Part shown: piece by piece, positions 55,732-64,000 of the stretch
How the letters are laid out: every line of letters starts with the position of its first letter
Position numbering within the stretch: the stretch's first letter is position 1
Assembly (NCBI GenBank): GCA_030682715.1
Contig: JAUXNQ010000055.1
Coordinates: 1-64,000 of the forward strand
Direction: 5' to 3'
Source: Methylotenera sp.
GTDB lineage: Bacteria; Pseudomonadota; Gammaproteobacteria; Burkholderiales; Methylophilaceae
DNA length: 64,000 nucleotides
Notes under the pieces: generated by a model
The model's input: the letters and a program-made list of their open reading frames with translations, nothing else
Databases searched by the model: none
Told to the model about the DNA's origin: nothing
Program-made: the position numbers and the translations under genes

Positions 55732-56019
55732 ATGAACAGTAAGGTGTTACATAAGATTTTAGTTGTCTGTGGCTACTTTTTATTCGTGGCAAATGTATCT
55801 GCTGAAGAAACCAATATCTATCAACAAGATTCGACTGGAAACATTCAATATCACAAGCCGTCAGCTGTGATTCAAAAAGACGGTCGTATTATTGAGACTG
55901 ATTCGGTTGGCAACAAGCAGTACCATAAACAGCAATATCAAATCAAAGATGGAAAAATTTATCAGACAGATTCAGTGGGCAATATCCAGTATCACAAACC
56001 ACATAGTGTGATTAAGTAA
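55732..56019 (+). CDS. small secreted tandem-repeat protein
   Basis: Signal peptide followed by three (T)DSxGNxQYHKxxxxIkdGrI repeats. Confidence 0.65.
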   Translation: MNSKVLHKILVVCGYFLFVANVSAEETNIYQQDSTGNIQYHKPSAVIQKDGRIIETDSVGNKQYHKQQYQIKDGKIYQTDSVGNIQYHKPHSVIK

Positions 56020-56147
56020 TTCTGTTCGTTTTAGCACTTTATCAATCGGGGTGGTGGAGGGGATGCAATTTATATAAACTCTTCACCAAGCTTGATCTGT
56101 ATAAGTGATTTTCCTATAAACTTTGAACAACAAAACTAAAAACAGTA

Positions 56148-56981
56148 TTGGCAATTATTATGATTAATCCAACCGATGCCACAATTATCGACTCCCGTGT
56201 TGCATACCCGATTGATGAATGCGTAGCCAAAATGCTTGGTTGGATGCAAGGCCCTGAGCGCCTTGAAAGGATTAAAGTAGATGAACGTGGCATCCTTCCT
56301 GATATGTTGCCACATATAAGTCGTTTGGTTTATACCCTTGATGAACATCTGGATCAACTAAAAGAAAGAGCTCGCCTAGAGCTTTTTAATGCGGCTGATG
56401 CTTTTGCAGATGCGCCAGATGGAACTCATCAGAAAGATGAACTTAGCGACATCATTGATCAAAAATACATTGCGATTGAGGATTGTGCAGAGCTTATTAA
56501 GAAAGCACATTTTTATAAATCAGAAATTAGAAAAGAACTCGACAAAGATAATCTCTCGCAGCTCAAAATCGATCATGTTGAAAAAGATCCGGAAGGTTTT
56601 GACCTAATCTACATTAAGCTCGATAGTCTTGATGATTGGGCTAAAAAATATCAGGTTAATATCATCGATATGCCGGAAACAATCATAGATATGATCTCAC
56701 AGCCGCAAACTGCTCCAAGTGTTACGCTAAGAAAATCGCAGCGCGATAATGCATTAAGTTTAGTGTTAAACGATATTCTTAGGATAAATCCTCAAGCTAC
56801 AACTGCTAAAGTTGTTTCGGAACTACGTATTCTTGCTGGTGAAAAACATAGCGTCATCATTTCAATTATTGATGAAGGAGTTAAATGGATTGGTGATGAT
56901 GGTGAAACACAAATTACTTCCAGGGATGCGCTAGGCGAACGCATTCGATATTGGAGAAAACACAGGTTAAACCAAGACTAA
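56148..56981 (+). CDS. hypothetical protein
   Basis: Long ORF upstream of VapE-like gene; ITSRDALGERIRYWRKHR C-terminus. Confidence 0.6.
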   Translation: MAIIMINPTDATIIDSRVAYPIDECVAKMLGWMQGPERLERIKVDERGILPDMLPHISRLVYTLDEHLDQLKERARLELFNAADAFADAPDGTHQKDELSDIIDQKYIAIEDCAELIKKAHFYKSEIRKELDKDNLSQLKIDHVEKDPEGFDLIYIKLDSLDDWAKKYQVNIIDMPETIIDMISQPQTAPSVTLRKSQRDNALSLVLNDILRINPQATTAKVVSELRILAGEKHSVIISIIDEGVKWIGDDGETQITSRDALGERIRYWRKHRLNQD

Positions 56982-57084
56982 GCCAAGGCTCCCCAGACTA
57001 ACCCAAGACTAATTCTAAGTACCAAAAAATAGCTGTTCAAATGCTTTCCACGCGGTCAACACCGCGCAAATATGGAGAGTAAAT

Positions 57085-58590
57085 ATGAACGCATCAGCAC
57101 CAAAAGCATTAGATGCTACCGCATTGTGGGAGGCAACTAAATCAGCTTCTTACAATCCGTCAGAAAAAGCAACTGACAAGGTTGTTGAAATAAACGCCCC
57201 ACGTGTTATTCAAACTGAAGAGAAGCCACATTTAACTCAATCGCAAATAACTGATAGTGCCTCAGATGCTGCAACGGCATCTAAGAGCGAACACTTAGTA
57301 AGAACTGACTCGCAAGAAAGTGGTGTTGCAAATATTGAAAATGCCAAGCCCTTAAGCCTATTAAGTTTTCCGAATCTTCCACGTAAGATCGATAATCAGA
57401 AGCCTTGCACATACGCAAATATCAGATATCTATTGATAGCGTATGGCATCATCATTCGATATAACGTCATCAGCAAAAAGGTTTATATCACAATCCCGGG
57501 CGTAAACGGGACACCAGATAATGCCGATAACGTAGCGATAACCCATATCTATAGCTTGGCTAATCTTAATGATATGGCGACTGGTCAAATTATGAACTTG
57601 ATTGGTGTAATCGCTGATAAGAACCAATTTAATCCGGTTGCAGACTGGATTATGAGTAAGCCTTGGGATGGTGTAGATCGTCTTAATGCTTTTTATGCCA
57701 CTTTAGTAGAACGTGCTGGCTTTCCAGAGGAGCTTAAACAGGCGCTGATGTATCGCTGGTTATTAAGCGCAGTTGCTGCCGTACTCAAACCCAGTGGCTT
57801 CAAGGCTAGAGGCGTTCTAACGCTGCAAGGTCCACAATCTATTGGTAAAACCTCATGGATCAGTGCATTAGTGCCGGACGCTATTTTGCGAGAAGGTGTA
57901 CTTAAGCTTGATCATCATCTTGATGCGGGCAACAAAGATTCCATCATCACCGCTGTTTGTCACTGGATCGTTGAGATTGGCGAACTAGATTCCAGCTTCA
58001 AAAAAGACATTGCCCGCTTAAAAGGTTTCCTAACGGCTGATCGTGACAAAGTGCGCAGACCTTATGGCAGAACTGATTCCGAGTATCCACGCCGTACCGT
58101 ATTCTGCGCCACCGTCAATGAACATGACTTCTTAGTTGACTCTACTGGAAATAGTAGGTGGTGGACAATTCCTGTGACATCAATTAACTACCAACACGGC
58201 ATTGATATGCAACAGTTGTTTGCTCAGCTAGCGGTTGATTTTAACCGCGATGTGCAATGGTGGCTGACACGTGAAGAAGAGCAGTTACTTGAGCTACATA
58301 ACAAAGAGCATCGTAATGTCAGTGCAATTCGTGAGCGCATTCTCGAAGCTTTAGACCTTGATCACGTCAATGATAGTGGCCTACCTGCCCTTACACCCAC
58401 GCAGTTATTACAAAAGCTTGATATTAAACATCCGACTAATACGCAAAGTAAGGAATGTGCATCAGTGTTGCGTGAGTTTGTGGGTGAGTCTAAAAAAATC
58501 CAAGGGCAATACAAATGGCGCATTTCTTTCAAGAAAGAGGGTTGGGCGCCTTTACTCACACCTAAAGCGACAACGGATGATGACTTTTAA
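57085..58590 (+). CDS. VapE/virulence-associated E family ATPase (primase-helicase-like)
   Basis: LQGPQSIGKTSWISALVP...WIVEIGELDSSFKKDIARLKGFLTADRDKVRRPYGRTDSEYPRRTVFCATVNEHDFLVDSTGNSRWWTIPV. Confidence 0.93.
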   Translation: MNASAPKALDATALWEATKSASYNPSEKATDKVVEINAPRVIQTEEKPHLTQSQITDSASDAATASKSEHLVRTDSQESGVANIENAKPLSLLSFPNLPRKIDNQKPCTYANIRYLLIAYGIIIRYNVISKKVYITIPGVNGTPDNADNVAITHIYSLANLNDMATGQIMNLIGVIADKNQFNPVADWIMSKPWDGVDRLNAFYATLVERAGFPEELKQALMYRWLLSAVAAVLKPSGFKARGVLTLQGPQSIGKTSWISALVPDAILREGVLKLDHHLDAGNKDSIITAVCHWIVEIGELDSSFKKDIARLKGFLTADRDKVRRPYGRTDSEYPRRTVFCATVNEHDFLVDSTGNSRWWTIPVTSINYQHGIDMQQLFAQLAVDFNRDVQWWLTREEEQLLELHNKEHRNVSAIRERILEALDLDHVNDSGLPALTPTQLLQKLDIKHPTNTQSKECASVLREFVGESKKIQGQYKWRISFKKEGWAPLLTPKATTDDDF

Positions 58591-58880
58591 GTTGCGACTT
58601 TAGTTGCCTCCACCCACTACTTTCGACGGTCAGTTCGATACGTTAATTGGCTTCTAAGGTAGTGGTAGGTGGGGTGGCAGATTAGTGAAATTGTTAAATG
58701 TATAAATGAGTTATAGCCATGTGATGTTCAGTTAACAGAGTGGACCAGTTGTAAAAGTGCTACCACACCCTCCCCCGTGTGGAAAAGCTTGCAGTACATC
58801 AGGATGTGCAGTGGCAGCAGGTGGTAGCAAGTTTTTTAGTGTACGGATATCACAAACATACAAATTAATTGGAGTAAAAA

Positions 58881-59147
58881 ATGACAAAAATTTTAAAAAA
58901 TAAACATGATGAGTTATCTAAAAATGAACTTATCGTCCAAACCATTTTAAGCAATATCCCGGCATTAACCCTTGGAAATGTTTATTTGGTTAAAGATTTA
59001 ATGGGTTCAGATGTATGGGAGACTTTGAGTAAAGGTATGCGTATTGGTATCGGTGGGGTGGTCAGTCAATTAGTTGAAAGTAGATTGCTACCGCTGACTT
59101 ATGCTGGAAAGACCAATAGTAACAAGCGTCTTTACAGGCTTGATTAA
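58881..59147 (+). CDS. hypothetical protein
   Basis: ORF with ggag upstream between VapE and integrase. Confidence 0.6.
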   Translation: MTKILKNKHDELSKNELIVQTILSNIPALTLGNVYLVKDLMGSDVWETLSKGMRIGIGGVVSQLVESRLLPLTYAGKTNSNKRLYRLD

Positions 59148-59225
59148 TAAGTTAGCACACATTGGTTGCGGTGTATTCAGGCCGCAATCATCAACAGATT
59201 AATTTCAAATTATTAGGAGAATATT

Positions 59226-60425
59226 ATGGCAATTGTAAAGCTAACCCAGCAGTTTATTGATAACCAATTAGTATGTCCGCAAGGCTCTCAACGCACAGAG
59301 TTTGTAAGTGATGAACGCAGTGGCTTGTATGTTGAAGTGCGTAGTTCCAGTAATGGTCAAGGCACTTACTACTTACGCTATAAAGATACATCCGGAAAAT
59401 CCTGTCATCAGAAAATAGGTCGTACTGTTGATATGAGTCTTGCCGATGCCCGCCGTAAGGTCAAAGAGTTGAAAGCAGAAATTGAGCTAGGTGCTGATCC
59501 ACGTGCGGAAGAAAAAGCCAGAAAAGCGGTGATTACATTTGATGACTTTTTCAAAGACCATTATTTGCCATACGTTAAGCCTCGTAAACGCAGCTGGGAC
59601 CGTGATGAAGAGCTTTATCGTTTACGCATTAAGGCAGTTTTTGGTAATAAGCGCTTGAATCAGGTCTCACGTTTGCAAATCCAAACTTTTCATTCGAGTT
59701 TGATTGCGGAAGGCTTGGCTGCTGCTACGGCTAACCACCATATTAAGCTCATACGCCACATGCTAAATCTAAGTGTTGAGTGGGAAATGCTGGAAAAGAA
59801 CCCGGCAAGCCGCATTCATATGTTTGCAGAAGATAACAAAGTGGAACGCCTCATGACCAATGGGCAACTCACTAACTTGTTGGAAGTGCTTAGAACCGAT
59901 TCACGGCGTTCAGTATGCTTGATTGCGCTATTTTTACTTGCGACTGGCTGCCGCTTGAATGAAGCATTATCTGCTACCTGGGCACAAGTGGACCAGCAAA
60001 AACGTATCTGGCGTATTCCAGCCAGCAATTCAAAATCTAAACGCATGAGGCCAGTACCACTTAATGACACTGCATTTGAAGTCATCAATCAACTTAATAC
60101 GGAAGGCGTGTATGCGCATCTATTCATTAATAGTAAGACCAAAGCGCCTTATACCTGTGTAGCAAATGTTTGGCATAAATTAAGAGCTAAAGCAGGGATG
60201 TCTGGTTTGAGATTGCATGATTTACGCCACAATGCAGCTTCAAATTTGATCAACTCAGGTAGCAGCTTGTTTATCGTGCAGCAAATACTCGGTCACAGTG
60301 TTCCATCAGTTACTCAGCGCTATGCACATTTATCAGTGAAGTCGTTGAATGATGCTAGTGATAATGCTTCAGCCATTATCAAAGAGGCTTCAAAAGTAGT
60401 TTCACCAGAAAAAGCGGCGGCCTAA
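59226..60425 (+). CDS. int: tyrosine-type site-specific integrase
   Basis: LLATGCRLNEALSATW; LRLHDLRHNAASNLINSGSSLFIVQQILGHSVPSVTQRYAHL. Confidence 0.96.
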   Translation: MAIVKLTQQFIDNQLVCPQGSQRTEFVSDERSGLYVEVRSSSNGQGTYYLRYKDTSGKSCHQKIGRTVDMSLADARRKVKELKAEIELGADPRAEEKARKAVITFDDFFKDHYLPYVKPRKRSWDRDEELYRLRIKAVFGNKRLNQVSRLQIQTFHSSLIAEGLAAATANHHIKLIRHMLNLSVEWEMLEKNPASRIHMFAEDNKVERLMTNGQLTNLLEVLRTDSRRSVCLIALFLLATGCRLNEALSATWAQVDQQKRIWRIPASNSKSKRMRPVPLNDTAFEVINQLNTEGVYAHLFINSKTKAPYTCVANVWHKLRAKAGMSGLRLHDLRHNAASNLINSGSSLFIVQQILGHSVPSVTQRYAHLSVKSLNDASDNASAIIKEASKVVSPEKAAA

Positions 60426-60677
60426 GTTTGTAAATTCTGGCGGGGTTTGGGTGCGGTTTTGGCCCACCTCGCCATTTTCTGGTGGCATAAGCAGGTCTTT
60501 TTGCAGACTGGATACTCAGCCCATCCCCGAAATTCCAATGCACCATTATGTTGTCTTGGGCTTGGTGGTGATTTAAGCATAATTTATTTAACTTAATTTA
60601 TCACACTCCCTCCCCTCAGCCCGTAAAGCTTAACCGCTTGTGGGCTTTTTTTTTCGTCTATTATCAGGAGAATTTTC

Positions 60678-60992
60678 ATGAAGATTATATTTGAACTACA
60701 AGGCAATATGCTTGAATATGAAAATTATGCTGTCACCGATGCTCTGGAAATGGGCTTTGCTTTTGGTGACGGTGAAGAAGGTCATGAGTATTGCTATGCA
60801 CAAACATGGCAGGATTTTATTGGAACGGCATTTCATCTTATTCAACAGACAGGTGGCAACCTGACGCTCAATGGACAACAAATTCATGCAGCAAGCTTTG
60901 AAGAAACTAACGGTAGTCCAGTCACAAAAGATACATTAGTGATCTTGGATGATTTTGAAACAATTCCACTGGCATACATACTCAAGCCGTGA
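60678..60992 (+). CDS. hypothetical protein
   Basis: ORF with caggag RBS-like sequence. Confidence 0.5.
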   Translation: MKIIFELQGNMLEYENYAVTDALEMGFAFGDGEEGHEYCYAQTWQDFIGTAFHLIQQTGGNLTLNGQQIHAASFEETNGSPVTKDTLVILDDFETIPLAYILKP

Positions 60993-61226
60993 CACACAGG
61001 CATCGACTCCACAAAAGCAACTTTTATATAAATCCGGCTCGGTTACTTTCGGCAGAAAATGTAGTCATAACTGATTGATCTACATGATTTTTAGAGACAT
61101 GAAAGAGCTGATGCTTCCATAATTAGTTCGGTATATTTTCGGTTTTTGAGATACAAGGGCGTATGCATCAAAAAAATTACTTAAAATTCTTCAACCTTGT
61201 AGATTGATAGTGAGCGCTCACCTGTA

Positions 61227-61263
61227 CTTTTAATCCGTTTGTCGTGGGTTCGATCCCCGCACA
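61227..61263 (+). repeat. att core copy 2 (tRNA-Lys 3' fragment)
   Basis: 37-bp identity with 7997-8033; no 5' half of a tRNA upstream. Confidence 0.92.
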
Positions 61264-61461
61264 CTACCAAGACATTGTTTTAGAAAGTTCTGAAACATAT
61301 ATCAAACCCGCGTAACTGCGGGTTTTTTATTGCCTATTGGTTCTGTAAGGTGTAATGTTGTTTCATAAAATCCTGCGTTAAGTGGGGGTATGTTTCGGGG
61401 TAGTTACCCCCCCCCAAGCGAAAAAAGTTACCCCCAAAATGCTGTGAAAGGACATTACAAA

Positions 61462-61615
61462 ATGGTATTTACAGATACTGCAATACGCACAGTAAAGCCT
61501 AAAGATAAGGCTTACAAGCTATAGACGAAAAGGGGTTGTTTTTGCAAGTGACCCCTAACGGTGGTAAGTGGTGGCGTTTTAAATATCAATTCAATAAGGC
61601 TGAATCAGAAATGGT
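61462..61615 (+). pseudogene. relic of a second integrase, N-terminus (P4-type arm-binding domain)
   Basis: MVFTDTAIRTVKPKDKAYKL then frameshift DEKGLFLQVTPNGGKWWRFKYQFNKAESE. Confidence 0.8.
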
Positions 61616-61741
61616 TAAGCCTTTTTCTTTTGTATTTTCATTTTATAGCTGATTCACCAAATAATTCGATATATAGCCAAGTGGCCTCGATGTAATGCAC
61701 ATGGATCGAGGGGTTTGTTACATCGCCCTTAGACCGCTATG

Positions 61742-61835
61742 CCTGTCCTGAGCCTGTCGAAGTGGCTACCAACGCTGAACACCAGCCTTTCGCGCTTCCA
61801 CTTAGGGCTTTAGCCCTTTAGTGGAGCGGTGACGC
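61742..61835. repeat. REP-like intergenic repeat with hairpin
   Basis: cctgtcctgagcctgtcgaag and ccacttagggctttagccctttagtgg. Confidence 0.55.
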
Positions 61836-62001
61836 CAATACTGGTGCAGCGCATATATTCTGTGGGGAAGCCAAGCGCTGGCTTACGGTCTCGCTGGTAT
61901 GACGGATTGTTTAGTGGAATAGCTATTTTAATGTCATTATCTAGTCCCTATTCTATAGATTCTACTCATTACAAATTTTTTAAATTGGGTGCTAAAAACT
62001 A

Positions 62002-62949
62002 GTGAAACCTGACAATATAAAATCTGAACTACATCCGCGTAATCGACATCGTGTGCGTTACGACTTTGATCAGCTTATTCAGACTAGTTCAGCATTGGCT
62101 CCTTATGTGAAGCTAAATAAATATGGCGATGCTTCTATCGACTTTTCTAATGCACAGGCGGTTAAGGTACTTAATCAGGCGTTGCTTAAACAGTTTTATG
62201 CGGTGCTTGTTTGGGATATCCCCAAGCAGTATCTTTGCCCACCCATTCCTGGGCGTGCGGATTATTTGCATTATCTTGCCGATTTACTGAGTGCAGGCAA
62301 TGCAGGGGAGATTCCAAAAGGGCAGTCTGTTCGTGTGTTAGATGTTGGCGTAGGCGCCAATATGATTTATCCGCTGATAGGCACACGTGAATATGGTTGG
62401 CAGTTTGTGGGGGCTGATATTGATGCGAAGGCATTGGACAATGCACAACAAATTGTGGATGCGAATGCGCTTTCTGATGACATTGAGCTGCGATTACAGA
62501 CTTCTCCCGCATCAATTTTTAAAGACATGATTAGGCAAGGTGAAAAGTTTGCTTTGACAATGTGTAACCCACCTTTTCATGGATCATTAGAAGAAGCGCA
62601 AGCTGGCACACAACGCAAGTGGCGTGGTTTAGGTAAACATCTTGCTAAGCGTGGGGCGAATGAAAAATCTCCGATGCTGAACTTTGGCGGTCAAAATGCA
62701 GAGCTCTATTGCGAGGGCGGTGAGGAGGCATTTGTGGCTACTATGATTAAGGAGAGTAAGCAGTATGCAACTCAATGCGTATGGTTTACTACGCTTATCT
62801 CAAAAGCCGCTAACTTGCCCAGCGTTTACCGAGCACTTAAAAAAGTGAATGCGCTAGATGTTAGAACTATCGAGATGTCGCAAGGCCAAAAGAAAAGCCG
62901 TATTGTTGCTTGGACATTTTTAAATGCTAGCCAACAACGCGCTTCTTAA
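62002..62949 (+). CDS. rlmF: 23S rRNA (adenine(1618)-N(6))-methyltransferase RlmF
   Basis: [48 protein letters not shown]. Confidence 0.95.
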   Translation: MKPDNIKSELHPRNRHRVRYDFDQLIQTSSALAPYVKLNKYGDASIDFSNAQAVKVLNQALLKQFYAVLVWDIPKQYLCPPIPGRADYLHYLADLLSAGNAGEIPKGQSVRVLDVGVGANMIYPLIGTREYGWQFVGADIDAKALDNAQQIVDANALSDDIELRLQTSPASIFKDMIRQGEKFALTMCNPPFHGSLEEAQAGTQRKWRGLGKHLAKRGANEKSPMLNFGGQNAELYCEGGEEAFVATMIKESKQYATQCVWFTTLISKAANLPSVYRALKKVNALDVRTIEMSQGQKKSRIVAWTFLNASQQRAS

Positions 62950-63416
62950 TTTCGCTGCTTTCTCATTCTGTAAGTAGTGAAATTCATTTTTATGTATCAC
63001 AGATGGCCTTAAGTAAGTTTTAATTAAAAACTACTTTTATTTTTACCTTTTTAAAATCTAGCGTGGGTTAGAATCGCATCAAGCATCTAAATCTATTATG
63101 TGAATCCGCCTGATTTTTAGTGGCTGAGATTTAAAGTTAAATATCGTCTTAAGCGTAAAGTATCGTTCCCATGAGTGTGTTTAAAGCACTAGTTAGATGG
63201 TTTGCAAACATAGTTATGGTTTAAATAGGTTTTGGTTCTGTGGCTTCAGTTGATTAAGCAAAACAAACTGGATGTAATAAATCTCTTGAGGGCATGCAGG
63301 TTTTGCCAAGGCGCGTGCCGCAAATTTTTCATGTTCCAATTATTTATCTGGGAGCAAATCAGTTAATATATGCTTTCACTATATCCACTATATCTGGCGA
63401 GCCTTTAAGGGAAGTA

Positions 63417-64000
63417 ATGTTTTTTATTGATCTGATTCATAACATCACCTTGCTGGTTGCGCTCACAACTATTTATCAAGTTGTTTTATCACGAAACAAA
63501 AGAAATCCACTGACACAAGTATTACTTTTTGGTGTTTTGTTTGGGCTGGCTGGTGTCGTTGGCATGATAACGCCTGTGCAGTATGGTAATGGTGTGATTT
63601 TTGATGGGCGCTCAATTATTTTGTTTGTTGCAGGGATGTTTGGTGGTCCTTTATCCGCCTTGATTAGCGCATTAATTATCGGCTTTTATAGAGCTTGGTT
63701 AGGTGGTGGTGGCGTACTAGTTGGCATTGCTGTCACTGTTGCGTCGGCTTCAATAGGTGTTGCGTTTTATTTTTATAGAAAAAGCTTTGGTGGCTCATTG
63801 AAGGCGTTCTCGCTTCTAGGGGCTGGGTTATTAGTGCATGTCATCATGTTGAGCTTATTCTTATTTCTACCAAACGGAATCGGCGTCAATGTAATCAAAG
63901 AGTTCGGTCCAACTATTATGTTGTTTTATCCAGTTGCGACGATGTTGGTTTGCTTGCTTTTTCAAGACTACGAAGAGAAAGAAGCTAGTCGAGGTGAGTT
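63417..64000 (+). CDS. 5TM-5TMR_LYT sensor protein N-terminus (partial at window end)
   Basis: FDGRSIILFVAGMFGGPLSALISALIIGFYRAWLGGGG, typical LytS-like 5TM input domain. Confidence 0.8.
   Translation, partial: MFFIDLIHNITLLVALTTIYQVVLSRNKRNPLTQVLLFGVLFGLAGVVGMITPVQYGNGVIFDGRSIILFVAGMFGGPLSALISALIIGFYRAWLGGGGVLVGIAVTVASASIGVAFYFYRKSFGGSLKAFSLLGAGLLVHVIMLSLFLFLPNGIGVNVIKEFGPTIMLFYPVATMLVCLLFQDYEEKEASRGE

Noticed and set aside
61227-61269. Second functional tRNA-Lys
   Set aside because: Only anticodon-loop-to-3' sequence remains and no 5' half exists; interpreted as an att copy.

Overview
The window looks like a betaproteobacterial chromosome segment, possibly Methylophilaceae-like (inference only). 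It contains nested mobile elements. (1) Left flank: IS5-type transposase tail, EamA transporter, HAD phosphatase, then a complete ISL3-family element (2158-5249) with 24-bp terminal inverted repeats, an exact 8-bp target duplication (TTTATATA) and two passenger genes (a secreted DUF protein and a TetR regulator); then a CcsA/YpjD-like protein, ffh and tRNA-Lys(UUU). (2) The 3' part of tRNA-Lys is repeated perfectly for 37 bp at 7997-8033 and 61227-61263. These repeats bound a 53.2-kb integrated region with a tyrosine integrase near the right end. (3) Nested inside it is an apparently complete Mu-like prophage, 8111-44932 (36.8 kb). It has a 5-bp target duplication (CCTAT), TG...CA ends, three TTTGGCAC-type sites at each end, MuA/MuB, Mor/C activator, Mu-type head/tail module, com-like and dam genes. 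(4) The remaining ~16-kb island carries a tRNA-Ile(CAU) gene interrupted by a 214-nt Azoarcus-type group I intron, a C5-methyltransferase plus McrB/McrC-like restriction module, regulators, many small unknown proteins, ArdB, a VapE/VirE-type ATPase and the integrase. (5) Right flank: relic of a second integrase, REP-like repeat, rlmF and the start of a 5TM sensor protein. The strongest observations are the intron-containing tRNA-Ile2 on a mobile island, a dyad motif at three presumptive Mu late-promoter positions, a noncoding gap at the exact prophage midpoint (candidate strong gyrase site), and 55-bp-phased repeats inside the ISL3 left end.
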